Shown here one piece after another: positions 11,740-24,990 of a stretch of 64,000 nucleotides of DNA. The notes beneath the pieces are model-generated. The model was not told the DNA's origin and ran no database searches. It saw only the letters and a list, made by a program, of their open reading frames with translations. How positions within the stretch are numbered: the stretch's first letter is position 1; each line of letters begins with the position of its first letter. A program made the position numbers and the translations under genes. Source of the stretch: Adiantum capillus-veneris (lineage: Eukaryota; Streptophyta; Polypodiopsida; Polypodiales; Pteridaceae). The stretch lies in assembly GCA_014529385.2 (NCBI GenBank), contig CM043963.1:111316912-111380911 (forward strand), read 5' to 3'.

Positions 11740-13214
11740 AAGAATAGAGGAAGCAAAGAGAGCTAAGTTCGTGTACGTTCGTGGCTCTATTATATTTAAT
11801 AAAAAAAATTGGACACAAATTTCGATGCACGATTTCAATTCTCCAATTTTAAAAGAAGTTTGGCTTCCAAGCCAAGAACTCTAAACTTAACTCCCTCCTC
11901 TTTCTTTCCTAAAAATACTCTTCCTTTCCTAATTGCTCTCTCTTTCCTAAAAGGTCAACTCTTATCTTTAGATACGGTCTTGAGGCTTAAGTTTCCCATC
12001 AACCTATAGTTTTTAAGTGAATAAGGGTCATAATTTATAGTTCTAAACTCTGATGTTTTTGATCCGATCGTTCCGTTTGAAAGCTTCAAGACTGAACAAA
12101 ATACAAACCCTTGATATTTGCAAAGTAAATGAAATACTTTTATTGAAAAATGTTGGGTACATTACAACTATGGTGTCTCGTTGCATCTTCTTTCCGATTC
12201 ACTAATCGTGGTTGTGTACATGTTTCTTGCATTGTATGTGAGAGCATGCTTAGCATTCATGGTCATGCATTCCACCACATGCATTCTAGTTTGTGTCATG
12301 TATTTGAGTGCTTTGTTGAGAGAGCATGCATACTAAGAAATGGTAGGACATTGCATATGCATTTGTGTGATTGTGGTAGAGAGAGGTAGAGGAGAGAAAG
12401 TTGGAGAGTGGCCAATCCATAGATTCTCTCTTTGATATTATATTCTTCCAATAGGGCTTCTTCTTATTTCTCCATAGCTTCCACTCTATGTGAGATGCCA
12501 CCAAGCCCTTACGCAGTGGAATAAATTCCATAAATTGACAATTTAGGTTGTCAATTTTGTGTGTATCACTAATACCATCCTACAACAACCACAAACATAT
12601 CTACATGCTATACTCACACACACACACACACACGCGCACACACACACATCTAGATATAGGTAGATAGAGAGAAAAAAGAGATAGACACATACTTGAGAGA
12701 AAGGAAGAAAGAGATTCTTATGGAACCCTTAGCTCACTTACTACCTTAACCACTATCATTAGCCATTAGTGGTGTTACATATTATGAATGAAGATGTGGC
12801 AAAACAACATGCAATCGGGCTAGCGTTATGCAAACAGAAAGGAAGAGTGATCAACATTCTTTTGTTGATATCCTTAGAGAGAGAGAGAGAGATCCAAGTG
12901 TATGGTCCACCATCCTGTGAAACTTTTGATGCTTGAATGGAGCCCTGAAAACATCTATACTATACATAAGGGAGCTTAAAATTTTCAAGGAAGGACAGGG
13001 TCTCCATGTGTCACTCATTGATTCACTTCAAAGAAGGCCTTACAAAACATCTGATTTGAAATTCAAAAGTGAATGGGAAGATTGTAGGAAATGAAAAGCC
13101 TTTTGACAATGTGACTTTCTACTCTATATAGAATAAATGTACCACTATAGATGCATATAACTAGGGAAATTTGTTCGGATGGATGCACGTAATGCAGGTC
13201 AACTAGTGAGAAGA
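11740..13214. other. Intergenic, simple repeats and a hairpin
   Basis: No gene is supported. There is an AC-rich microsatellite at about 12616-12648 with GA-rich sequence after it, a short GA run near 12880, and a 10-bp perfect hairpin (arms 12532-12541 and 12548-12557, loop 6 nt). Confidence 0.6.
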
Positions 13215-14150
13215 CCCCCCTCATCCTTATTATTTTCTTCATATGCCTTGCGACTCATATTTTGTTGCTTAATAGTGTGATCTTCACATACAAAACATTT
13301 TGTATCCCTCAAATAGATCCAACTATTATCAAGGATAATCTTTCATTTGGTCTCATACGGCATGGTGCATACAATTGGTCATTCTCTCGAGCGAGGAGCT
13401 CCTTGCTTACCCATTCTATATGCTCCATACACCAAAACTCCGGACATGCCAAAGTGGGTTTTGAAGAAATCTTTAATAACAATGGCAAGAGAAGGAGGTG
13501 TCTCTAACTTCTCTTCTGGAATTCCACGAATAACAATGTTCTTGGAATGTCTCTCTCGTTCCTTCAACTCCTCCACATCCACATTCTCAACATTCTTTGT
13601 TTGCGCCATAGCTTGCATGAGAGAGGAATTAGGAACCACATTGCTACCACATCCATCAGCCCAAGACTTGTTTGTGCATACATTTTTCATGTCGCATACA
13701 TCCCGAGACTTTTTTGTGCATACATTTTTTATGTAGCATACATCCCGATTCATGATGTCAAATTTTTCCTCTTTCAATACATGGTCATGCTCTACTTTGC
13801 TCATGTGCTCCTTCAAAGTATTTAAGTCCACAAGAGAGCGTTTACATTCCTTGACTTCCTCTTCAAGTTGCATCAAATGTGTTGTTTGCATATCAAGTGT
13901 CCTCTTGAGATTCTCATTCTCAACCACAAGAACTCTTAGCGTGCCATTCCATTGCAAATGTCCGTAAGTCTTCACCTTGTTTGTTTACGGTCTCTTGCAA
14001 TGATACCAAGTACGCCATGATCATGGTTTTTGATGTTGTTGGTTGAGTGGTTGTGTTGCTATCTCCACACTTAGGATATTTTGAATCATTTTCTACAATG
14101 GTTGTGGACCTTGTTGAAGAAGAAGAACCCTTGCGTGTGCCGAAAGACAT
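13215..14150 (-). pseudogene. L1-ORF1p-like protein (coiled coil + RRM-like), broken
   Basis: The frame starts at a minus-strand ATG near 14150 (MSFGTRKGSSSSTRS). A frameshift around 13920-13975 leads into a 198-aa frame (13379-13975). The order is a Ser/Thr-rich head, a long heptad-like coiled coil (roughly 13950-13560), then 'ERERHSKNIVIRGIPEEKLETP', which has the layout of the RRM-like start of LINE-1 ORF1 proteins (basic linker then NIVIRGIPE). A C-terminal part continues in another frame to about 13215. ORF1p binds RNA and trimerises through the coiled coil. Within the coiled coil a 45-bp tandem duplication (about 13670-13745) repeats an SRDVC-x2-KNVCT-x-K unit. No endonuclease or RT follows, so it is a truncated copy. 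Confidence 0.6.
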
Positions 14151-14378
14151 TATATGTAAAATAAGAGATGAGAGTCAACTTTCCTAAACCTATTCACTTC
14201 AGAAATGCTGCTACAAAAACACCTTCCATAACTCTAAATTTTTTTTGTTTTAACATCAATGTGTAGAGGGCGTTGTTCTCTTCGATTGAGGCTATAGATC
14301 ACCCAATTCCGAGTTCGGATGAAGAAGTTATGATCAAAAGAATGAACTGATGTCTACTAGGTCAAAAAACGGCTGCAC

Positions 14379-15519
<1,141 letters not shown>

Positions 15520-15529
15520 CAACTTATGT

Positions 15530-15754
15530 GTGTCATCACTGTTTCATTCTAATTTTATCAAATGTTGCAAATCTTTGAATTATTGGGGATTCTTTCTATG
15601 ATGTTAGAATATTCTATAACTTCTTTTTTGACATTAAAAGTTTCCTAAACTCTTGACATGTCCACACGTAACCCTCCTCTCCTACCTTTGCCTAGTGCTG
15701 AGGAGAGAGGATGCTCTCAACCAAGCATATAAAAAAAAAGTGGCAGTCCGTGCC

Positions 15755-15809
<55 letters not shown>

Positions 15810-16880
15810 CAAGCCCTCAAGACCCTTGTCGCACCTATCATTTGTAGCCAAAATTGCCTATAGTTTGTTGATGTATCTGCAATACACATTTCTTCTCCAT
15901 TAAGATGCACCAAAAGTACTACTAAAATTTGCAATTTTAGAGCATGTTTGACTACTTATACTAGATTTACTTCATGTTACCCCGGTTTGAGGCTAGCTAA
16001 TCTAAACTCTCAATCACTAAGCTTTAAGCAAACCTTCTCCAAACACTAGTGGCAAGGAGTCGTTGTGTTGCATAGCTTAAATATGATACACACACACACA
16101 CACGCACCTACACACAAAATGTTTAACGTCACCAAAATAAATAATTGAGTGACAAATACTATCTAACTAGTGTTGAGAGGGGAGAGAGGACACACATACA
16201 TACACGTGGACACACACACGAAAGAGACAAGGAGAAGATATTGTACTAAGTTGCTTATGCATTGTTGTGATATAGGTGATGATGTACACTACTACCATGT
16301 TTGTGCACAAAATATAGATAGAGATGCAAGTGAGGCATCTAGAGTGAAACATAGATGGAAGGGTCAACCACATTCTTGATATCAAAAGAAAACCAACTGC
16401 TCTCTTTGAAAGTTGAAACTCTCCTGATACAATGGAAACTATGAGCCCCAATCTTTTCACAACTCCACATTTAGACATGAAAAGTTTTATCATTACATAC
16501 TATAGCAATTATGGGCCTTCATCCTTAAAAACTTGTTGACTTAACCAGCTTGTACTTTTGGACTTGGTAGCACTTTTACCAAGCATAGGTAGACTAAGGG
16601 AAAGACTTCCTTCTTACTATATAGAGGTTATGATGTGCACTATTACCATGTCTTGCTCACAAGAAAGACACAAGGATAGAATCAAGCAAGAGAGTGGAGC
16701 AGAGACATTGAATCAATTGTGTTCCCATTGTTGAAACTAATTTAGAACGTACACCATTTTCAATCAAAATTTTATGATTACCTTGACTTCTCTTAGCTTT
16801 CATCTCTTCACACCATGCTCACTAATTCGATTTGTATAATCAATCTTGGTAGTATTGCTAAATCAAGATATACCAAAAGG

Positions 16881-16926
<46 letters not shown>

Positions 16927-18355
16927 AGAAGTAGAGCACTCCTAAGTTTGTTGAACATGGACTAGAACCTCGTGAAAAATAATGCCTATGAAAAGCTCCC
17001 AAGCTTGGTATCAAAGAATGCTTTGCAACATCTTACATATATTCATGTTTGTTAAAATCTGTAAGAGGTTATTGCATGCATCACTTTTGGAAATGCAATA
17101 GACTATACATGTAGTAGGAAGAGAGTATTGATATTGTTCCACTTGGAAGAGAAGATAGCATTATGAGGACAGATGTGATGTTTATTTGGCTACAGCAACA
17201 CGCACGTCACATACTAGTTAATATTAAAAGGAAATGAAATATAACATAATCATTACACTTCAAGGCTTGAGTAGCAGTAATATTGCAGTACACTTTGGTG
17301 GGTCTTGTAATCATCTCAACAAGAGGCTTAGTATATCTACCAATGTTTGCTTTTTTAAAAGTTTCTCCAACAAAAATATTTTCAGTTAAGACAAAAAGGA
17401 TGCGCAAGGCTACGATCATGCACTTTGGGTAGCCCAAACATGTAAATAGCACATGAGGAATTCATAGGTTGATGAGATAACGTGTAAACAAACACAACAA
17501 TGGAAAAACAAGTGAAGGTTCACTTTGGCATTCTAAAACAATAAAATAAAATGGAAGAGAAGTTAACACTAGGTTTGTGTTTGAGCCATTGAAGTGGCTT
17601 AAGCCATAGTAGTTATTTGGCACCTCAATTTCTAAAATTCGTTATAAGACTAATTATTTTTCACAAAACCATGAATATAAGATATCATTCTAGTCGAGGA
17701 ATAATTCAATAAATATTTATCTCAAAATAGTGTAAAATTTACATATATAATTTCTTAAAAATGATAAAGAGCCACAAATTGATTTTTAAATGTAATAGCA
17801 TAGAGATTTTTGACACCTCAAACACTGTTATGGAAAATCATTGTATTAGGATGTAGATTCTAGATATCTTTTCTATTCAATTTTTCCCAGGATTTTTTCT
17901 CGTTGACACTCTTCCTTATAAAAATATATATGCATAGATTCACATTGTGTGCATCTTCAAGTATTTTTCAAAAACATTTCAATGTGTTTTGAACATTTTA
18001 AGGGGGATATCAAAACTTTTGGGTAATTTTGATTCAATTGTACCTAAAATTTCACTCTTAAAAATGGTATTTTTATATAAAATAATTTATTTATATTTTT
18101 CAATCCCCTACATGGCTTGATCAAATTTTTTTGCGCTTCACGAAAACAATTATTTACACAAAAGTTGCTTATAGCTACAAAAGTGGCTTGTGTTCACAAA
18201 ACCCTAGTGGTTAGTGTTAAATTATGTAAGACTGCAATGCAAGGTTCTAAATGAAGGGAGTGACAACGGACCTTTGACAAACCAAAACAGAAGAAAATTT
18301 CAAATGGTCACATGAAAAGGTCTTTCCAATCATGGTAAGAAATTATAGAATTTCA
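15530..18355. other. Intergenic with microsatellites, no gene recognised
   Basis: The interval contains poly-C/(CT)n at 15753-15806, AC-rich tracts near 16090 and 16195, and (CT)n at 16881-16923. Two stretches, about 16265-16360 and 16625-16710, look like a diverged direct repeat ('GATGTACACTACTACCATG' against 'GATGTGCACTATTACCATG'). Open frames are short and lack motifs. From 17500 to 18355 the DNA is strongly AT-rich. Confidence 0.6.
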
Positions 18356-18479
18356 AATGTATGTCCCTCAGGACTATATGACACGGGCATGGGGGACATG
18401 GGATCTACGATGAGAGCATCGAGCGTCGTAGATCTTGTCGGCACCGCAAAAAGTAGTACTTTTTGTACCCGAGATTACT

Positions 18480-20061
18480 TGTCATTAAATATCTAATATC
18501 TAACCAACCCAAATGATTTTCTCATATTAAAATGATCATTTAATATGGGATAATAAAAGGGAATAAGGGTTAGAATATAGACATGTGCTTACGGATCTAT
18601 CTCAACATGGGGCCAATGGTACATGGGCCCAAATGAGAGATGATCTATCAAAGAGCAAGGTTAACTAATGAAGTTTGAAAAACCTTAGGGTAGCTTCATT
18701 AAAGACCTCCAATGGTTAGTGTTAAAAGTCCTTTGACCTTAAGCAAACTAGGGCTGAGCTTGAGGTGGGAACCCGACCTAAATGTAAGCAAGCTAGGGTT
18801 GTGCTTGAGGTGGGAACCCGACCTAGACTTAAGCAAGCTAGGGCTGTGCTTGAGGTGGGAACTCCACCTAAGGTGCTTGTCATGTTTGATGACTAAGGTA
18901 CCTGAGGTACTTGTCACATTTAACGAGGAAGTTGCTTGAGAAGATTCTTATGCATGGGGGTAAGATGCTTGAGTCAAAAACAAAACCTACACACTGAATG
19001 AGGAAGTTGCTTGAGAAACTTCCTATGCATAAAAATCTCAAAGTTAGGGAATTCTAAAAGAGCACATGGGACACATGTCAGACTCTCACTAAGCTTAACC
19101 ACATGGTGTGCTTGAATGCTATTGGTTGGGCTAAAGAGGAGTTCAATGAGCTTCTACTTCCATCTAAAAAATAGCTAGACATTTTCAAGCTCTCTCTCTC
19201 TAAGGGGTAAGGAGGACACTTGTCAAAAGACTATCCATGTACTTGACTGCATGCTGCATGTGATTGACTAGGGGGAGAGGGGTCCAATGAGCTTGCAACA
19301 TGCAGAAAAATCACCACTCGCCCAAAGCAAAAAAGAGGGGTGCTAGGGGGATATACTCCACACACACACACTCATTTGCAAGGCCATTCTCACCTGGTGA
19401 AAGTTGAGGAACACCACCTCCTTCTCCAAGTTTGTGAGAGTAAAAGCCTACACCAATACTCTTGGCTATGGAATGCAAATCCAACCAAGAGTCATCCTTC
19501 AATGCTTAAGCTTGTCATCTTCTCCATCTTCATTACTATGCTATTATGTATGCTAGCAAGAAGAGTAATGATAAGTGAGGAACTATTTCTTTCTCCTGTT
19601 GAATGTTTCTTCTTCCTCTTCCCTATCCTCATTCCCCGCTAGCTCTCTCCACCTTCGAAGGTGTTTGAGGCCTTGGGACTGAGTCTTGGGATAGTTAATG
19701 CTTTCCTCAAGTTTATGTTATGCTTGTGATGCACGAAGCTTTCGATCTTCATTGCATCACCTAGGTTACAAGGAACACAAAGATCGTATTGTACCAAGTC
19801 TCTCTTGATGGGAGAAACTATAATACAAATGCCTATTGGAGGGGGGACCGGCTCCATATGAATCCGGTCCTCAACTATTTTCATGTTCTCTAAACTCTCT
19901 CTTGCAAAAAGTATTGTTCATGCCAAGTTAACTAAGTACCATGTTTATGTTGCTACCATCAATTAAGTTCAACTGCTATGCTCACAAAGAATCTCTCAAA
20001 AGTGCTTCACCTAATTTCCTAATTCCGTTACTCTCAAAGTTCATAGGCAATTTCCATTACA
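18480..20061 (-). mobile_element. Solo LTR of the chromovirus family
   Basis: A 1582-bp sequence that, read on the plus strand, starts TGTCATTAAATATC and ends CCATTACA. It matches the chromovirus LTRs at 20310 onward and 32260-33878 in inverted orientation relative to them. It is flanked by a perfect 5-bp direct repeat TTACT (18475-18479 and 20062-20066), so it is a separate insertion later reduced by LTR-LTR recombination. Strand is given with TG...CA as on the plus strand but is a matter of convention: the chromovirus LTRs read 5'-TGTCATT on the minus strand, so this copy's transcriptional sense is plus. Short open frames inside are translations of the 45-bp minisatellite. Confidence 0.88.
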
Positions 20062-20119
20062 TTACTTTTGGTCACATTTGGTATAAAAGTAATCTCGGGC
20101 CCATACCATCACAAAAAAT

Positions 20120-20185
20120 GCACGGGTTCTCGTGGATAGGACATGGGACTCGCAAAGGTGAGGTCAAGGGTTCGAAGCTTGGGTG
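20120..20185 (+). other. tRNA-like (SINE-type) segment inside the split DNA element
   Basis: A stretch with an A-box-like TCGTGGATAGGACATG and, about 35 bp later, TGAGGTCAAGGGTTCGAAG, containing the B-box core GGTTCGA. The same arrangement appears on the minus strand at 45892-45952. It could be a pol III promoter relic captured in the element. No complete cloverleaf is claimed. Confidence 0.35.
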
Positions 20186-20202
20186 CGAAGTAATCTCGAG
20201 TA

Positions 20203-20234
20203 CAAAGTAATCTCGGGTACCCGAGATTACTTTG
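20203..20234. repeat. 32-bp perfect palindrome
   Basis: A perfect inverted repeat without spacer, centred on GGGTACCC (KpnI-like core), with arms CAAAGTAATCTCGGGT. It sits in the right half of the split DNA element; the arm motif AGTAATCTCG recurs at 18470-18479 (reversed), about 20088, 20188 and 20243 (reversed). Confidence 0.9.
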
Positions 20235-20309
20235 CCACGCTCGAGATTACTTTGCCACGATCTACGGCTCTCCTTCATCCCACCATAGATCCCACCCCCT
20301 CAATGCCCG

Positions 20310-20464
20310 TGTAATGGAAATGGCCTATGAACTTTGAGAGTAGCGGAATTCGGAAATTAAATGAAGCACTTTTGGGAGATTACATTGTGAGCATAGCGGG
20401 TGAACTTAATCGATGGTAGGAACATAAACATGGTACTTAGTTAACTTGGCATGAACACTACTTT

Positions 20465-20523
<59 letters not shown>

Positions 20524-21727
20524 AGAGAACATGACAATAGTTGATGGCCGGATTCATATGGAGCCGGTCCCCCCTCCGATAGGCATTTGTATTATAGTTT
20601 CTCCCATCAAGAGAGACTTGGTACAATACAATCTTTGTGTTCCTTGTAACCTAGGTGATGCAATGAAGATGGAAAGCTTCATGCATCACAAGCATAACAT
20701 AAACTTGAAGAAAGCATTAACTATCCCAAGCCTCAGTTCCAAGGTCTCAAACACCTTCAAAGGTGGAGAGAGCTAGCGGGGAATGACGATAGGGAAGAGG
20801 AAGAAGAAACATTCCATAAGAGAAAGAAATAGTTCCTCACTTATCATTACTCTTCTTGCTAGCATACATAATAGCTTAGTAATGAAGATGGAGAAGATGG
20901 CAAGCTTATGCATTGAAGCATGACTCTTGGTTGGATTTGCATTCCATAGCCAAGAGTATTGGTGTAGGCTTTCACTCTCACAAGCTTGGATAAGGAGGTG
21001 GTGCTCCTCCACTTTCACCAAGTCAGAATTGCCTTGCAAATGAGTGTGGGTGTGGAGTATATCCCCCTAGCACCCCCCTTCCTTGCTTTGGGCAAAATTT
21101 CTACATGCTACAAGCTCATTGGACCCCTCTCTCCCTAGCCAATCACATGCAGCCTGCAGTCAAGCACATGGGTAGTCTTTTGCTAAGTGTCCTCCTTACC
21201 CCTTAGAGAGAGAGAGAGAGAGCTTGAAAATATCTAGATATTTGTTAGATGGAAGTAGAATCTCATTGGACCCTCTTTAGCCCAACCAATAGCATTCAAG
21301 CACACCATGTGGTTAAGCTTAGTGAGAGTCTGACATGTGTCCCATGTGCTCTTTTAGAATTCCCCTAACTTTGAGATTTTTATGCATAGGAAGTTTCTCA
21401 AGCAACTTCCTCATTAAGTATGTAGGTTCTCTTTTTGACTCAAGCATCTTACCCACCATGCATAGGAAGCTTCTCAAGCAACTTCCTCGTTGAATGTGAC
21501 AAGTATCTCAAGTACCTTAGTCATCAAGCATGACAAGCACCTTAGGTGGAGTTCCCACCTCAAGCACAGCCCTAGCTTGTTTAAGTTTAGGTCGGGTTCC
21601 CACCTCAAGCACAGCCCTAGCTTGCTTAAGTTTAGGTCGGGTTCCCACCTCAAGCTCAACCCTAGCTTGCTTAAGGTCAAAGGACTTTTAACACTAACCA
21701 TTGGAGGTCTTTAATGAAACTAACCCT
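20310..21727 (-). repeat. Chromovirus 3' LTR, first part
   Basis: Starts TGTAATGG after TSD GCCCG. Contains a (GA)n tract at about 20466-20521, three copies of a 45-bp minisatellite at about 21541-21675, and repeated 'CAAGCAACTTCCTC' phrases. The LTR resumes at 26904 after the copia element. The complete LTR would be about 1.62 kb, matching the 5' LTR. Confidence 0.9.
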
Positions 21728-21953
21728 TTTTACCATATACATGTGGTAGTGATGTGTGTGAACACACTAGGACCGTCGGGGCATTTTTTCCCTCTTTAGG
21801 AGGTTTTTTCCCCCGAGCATTGTATATACGCCCATCACTCTATGGCTATCTATCTTTCCATTGCATACTAAGTAACAAACTCTCTATTGTGTGCCTTGAG
21901 CTTCCTTCGTCTTCTCCAAGGTGTGTGCGTTTCTCTGCAACCCTAATCCAACA
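21728..21953 (+). repeat. Copia 5' LTR
   Basis: Matches 26672-26898 along its whole length. The expected TG start is TT here (a G-to-T change), and it ends CCAACA. A TATA-like TGTATATACG lies at about 21822. Confidence 0.93.
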
Positions 21954-21955
21954 AT

Positions 21956-21967
21956 TGGTATCAGAGC
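21956..21967 (+). other. Primer-binding site (initiator tRNA-Met)
   Basis: TGGTATCAGAGC, two bases after the 5' LTR, is complementary to the 3' end of plant initiator tRNA-Met. Confidence 0.93.
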
Positions 21968-22314
21968 AAGTTGCGTCCTCCCGAGCTTAGTCGCCAGCTG
22001 CTCCAGCACATGCCTGCTCACTTTCTTCAATTTCAGTGAGCTTTCGGGAGTGTTTGCAGGTCGACAAATATTTTGAGACAGCTCATAGAGCTGAGTCTGC
22101 TCATATTTTTTATTCGGGCTCATTTCAGCCTCCGTTTCCACTACAAGCAGTACTACACATGCTATTTCGTCATTTTGTGCAGAATTTTTGTCAGTGCCGT
22201 TTTCTGCATAACAGGTGCTCATAGTCTTCTACGGTTTGTGCTATATAGCACGTGTTGTTCCCGCTCCGTTTATCCTATTTTCGGGCAGTTTTCACATTAG
22301 GTGCAACATTTACC

Positions 22315-23401
22315 ATGGCTGACAACAACACAGATGTGTTCAAGATGTTTGCTGCTGAGGACAGGTTGGATGGGGACAACTACCCTATGTGGGCTTATAT
22401 GATGCAACATGTGCTTGTGTCAAAGGGCGTCTAGAACATTGTGCAGGGCATTGATGTACGTCTTGGTTCTGAGGATGTAGGCGATGTTGAGGATGTTGCA
22501 GGTCTTGCTGCAAGGATTGCTGCTATTAGAGTTGTTTTGCCTACGGCAGAACAAGCTCGTTGGGATGTAAACTATGTGCAGGCTCATGCATTGATTGCAT
22601 TGTCTGTGAAGCGCACCATTGTTCCTCACATCCGTTCAGCAAAATCTGCAAAACACGCTTGGGATATTTTGGCTGGTCTTTATGCAAGTCGCAATGAGGC
22701 TAAAATTGCTTTGCTGCGTAAAGAGCTGGAGTCAAAGATTATGCATGAGGAAGATGATATGGACACTTTACTTGCTAGTGTCAAGGATATCAATGAGCAA
22801 CGTATTTCTACAAGTGAAGTCATTTCAGACAGCTTCCTTGTGCAGACTGTTCTTGATGCCTTACCAGATTCTTACCAGACTTTTGCTAGTACTTGGAGAT
22901 TTATGACCGAAGGAAATCCAGAAGTTGTCAAGTTTGATGCATTATGCACATTGCTGTTGCAAGAGTCACTTTCCAAAAAAAACAAGACTAGACAACGTGC
23001 AGTTGAACAAGGCTTTTATTGATTCTCAAAGAAAGGGTGGTAATAGCAATGCAGCCACTTCTTATGGTTCTGCTGCGAGTGACAAAACTTCTGTTCCCAA
23101 TGCTTCTGCTGGCAGCACTTTGTCTGGCAATTCTGGTGATAAGGGCAAAAAGAAGATGCGCTACTATTATTGTAAAGCTAATGATCACTTGATCAAGCAA
23201 TGTCCTAAGTTGAAGGCAAAAGAGGCTAAGAAGAAAGAGGGTGGTTCCACTGCAAATGCTGGTTCCACTACAAATGCAGCCATTGTTGAATCTTCTGTAA
23301 AAGGAGATTGTAATGCTGATGTTGATGCAGAATGGGCTTTTAACACAGAGTGCACTTACAATCTTGTTGTCCATGATGCATGCTTGTCAGTTGCTGTGTA
23401 G
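22315..23401 (+). pseudogene. Copia gag (nucleocapsid region), broken
   Basis: Starts MADNNTDVFKMFAAEDRLDGDNYPMW, the usual copia gag opening in which the element recognises a '(L)xGxNYxxW' block, and continues with an RTIVPHIRSAKSAKHAWDIL helix region and a UBN2-type gag body. A TAG at about 22432 replaces an expected Trp/Gln codon (VSKGV*NIVQG). Near 22980 an A8 run shifts the frame. The following frame (22925-23401) carries a Lys/Ser-rich tail and a zinc knuckle YYYCKANDHLIKQC, which has lost the first Cys of CX2CX4HX4C. This protein would package element RNA. Confidence 0.85.
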
Positions 23402-24990
23402 ATTCACATGTGTGGTATTTCAATAGTGGTGCTACAAAGAACATTACCTCACATCGTGAATTATTTACCTCTCTCGAGTTTGTCCCTCATGGGAATTCAG
23501 TCACTTGTGCCAACAATGCCTCTTATCCGGTTCAGGGAGTTGGAAAGATTGTGCTTACAGCTGCAAATGGCGGTTCCTTCACACTTGTTGATGCACTTTT
23601 TGTACCTGGGATCAAGAAGAATCTCTTGTCTGTATCTGCACTTGCTAGACTTGGACTTGTAGTCAAATTTGTGGATGACAGATGTACAGTTCATGATATC
23701 AATTTTGGTGATGAAATTGTTGCATCTGGCCTTTTGTGTTGTGGGCTGTATAAGCTCACTTTGTATGACAAGTGTGGACAAAATTTTGCAAATGCTGTTG
23801 TAGATTCAAGGGCTATTTCAGATGCAAAACTTTGGCATGCACGTTTTGGTCATCTGAATTTTGCCAGTTTGCTGCGTTTGCAAAAATCTGATATGGTTGC
23901 TTCTTTGCCGCCTCTTGAAGCACCTGTCAAACATGTTTGTGAAGGCTGTATTTTGGGTAAGATGCAGCATTCTAAGTTTCCAAAGGATGGTTCAGTTTGG
24001 GCCACATGCAGGTTGCAGCTTGTGCATAGTGATGTTTGTGGGCCCATGCAAAATCCGTCCTTGGGAAATTACCTTTGCTTCGTGACTTTCATTGATGGTT
24101 ACTCCAGGCATGCATAGGTATTTCCGCGTAAAGCGAAGTCCGAAGTTTTTATGTGCTTCAAATTTTTCTTTTGGCTATGGTTGAAAATGTCTCGAAATGT
24201 ACTATGGGCACCCTCCATTCCGATCGAGGGGGGAGTATATGTCTCATGAATTTAATGAATTTCTGGCTAGTTGCGGGATAAAACACCAATTTACAGTGCC
24301 TTATACACCTCAGCAAAATGGTGTTGCTGAGAGAAAAAACAGGTCACTGACGGAAATGGCACGATGTACGATCAAAAGTCAAGCTTTGCTGCAATCTTTT
24401 TGGCTTGAGGCCATCATGTGTGCCACTTATGTACTTAACAGGTGTCCTACGAAAGCTTTGCAGTCTATTACTCCATATGAAGCATGGCATGATAGAAAGC
24501 CTTCTATTGAGCACATGCGTGTTTTTTGCTGTTTGGCATATGCTTTGGTGCCACAAACACAGCGTAGAAAATTGGATGATAAGGCTGTCAAATGTATTTT
24601 TGTTGGTTATAGTGCTGAAAGCAAAGGTTACAGGTTGTATCATCCGCAAACAAAACGTATACTGGTTTCACAGGATGTAGTGTTTGTGGAAGATTCTGTT
24701 CAGCCCTTGCTATCATGTACTAGAGACAGTAATGTAAGCTCACATGACATTTATGACACTTTGTTGCCTCTTTTCAGTGATGGAAATACGAATGTAAGTT
24801 CCAATGAGGCAAATGTACAGCCTATGGGGGTTTCTGAAAATGTTACAGATCAGCCTATTACTGATGCAGAGGTACATGATGTACTTGATGAGGAAAGGGT
24901 TGAATATGAGCAGGCTAGAGGTATGCCAAAATGGCTGGTGCACACTTTGCGTGACAGTAAATTGGATGCACCTTTGTCTAGCCGTACTCG
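23380..24990 (+). pseudogene. Copia protease and integrase, broken
   Basis: The protease begins near VWYFNSGATKNIT, where the catalytic DSG is NSG, so Asp is changed to Asn. The pre-integrase zinc finger follows as LWHARFGHLNF...CEGCILGKMQHSKF (H-x3-H-xn-C-x2-C). The integrase core has its first Asp in QLVHSDVCGPM; the frame then breaks at a TAG near 24117, and the second Asp is lost in a small deletion around 'FRSRGEYMS' (expected D before RGGEY). The third acidic residue is kept in QQNGVAERKNR. The frame then stays open from 24197 to 25447. Confidence 0.88.

Noticed and set aside
17207-17452. 81-codon minus-strand frame considered as a copia RNase H fragment
   Set aside because: The similarity was limited to 'VYCNITATQA' and none of the catalytic blocks is present.
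18725-18870. Direct repeats considered as a CRISPR-like array
   Set aside because: The units are contiguous minisatellite copies without unique spacers, inside an LTR, in a eukaryotic genome.
18699-18939. Overlapping frames with repeats such as LGLCLRWEPDL on both strands
   Set aside because: They are translations of the 45-bp LTR minisatellite; the same frames recur at 21474-21714 and 33385-33613.
19340-19884. Frames of 80-100 codons in the solo LTR, repeated at 20531-21039 and 32689-32955
   Set aside because: They recur because the LTR recurs; no protein motif, and LTR context explains the similarity.
20203-20234. 32-bp palindrome considered as a regulatory operator
   Set aside because: It lies within a decayed inverted-repeat element far from any intact gene, so element structure is the simpler explanation.
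21956-21967. TGGTATCAGAGC-type sites considered as tRNA fragments
   Set aside because: Position next to LTR ends makes them primer-binding sites; no tRNA cloverleaf surrounds them.
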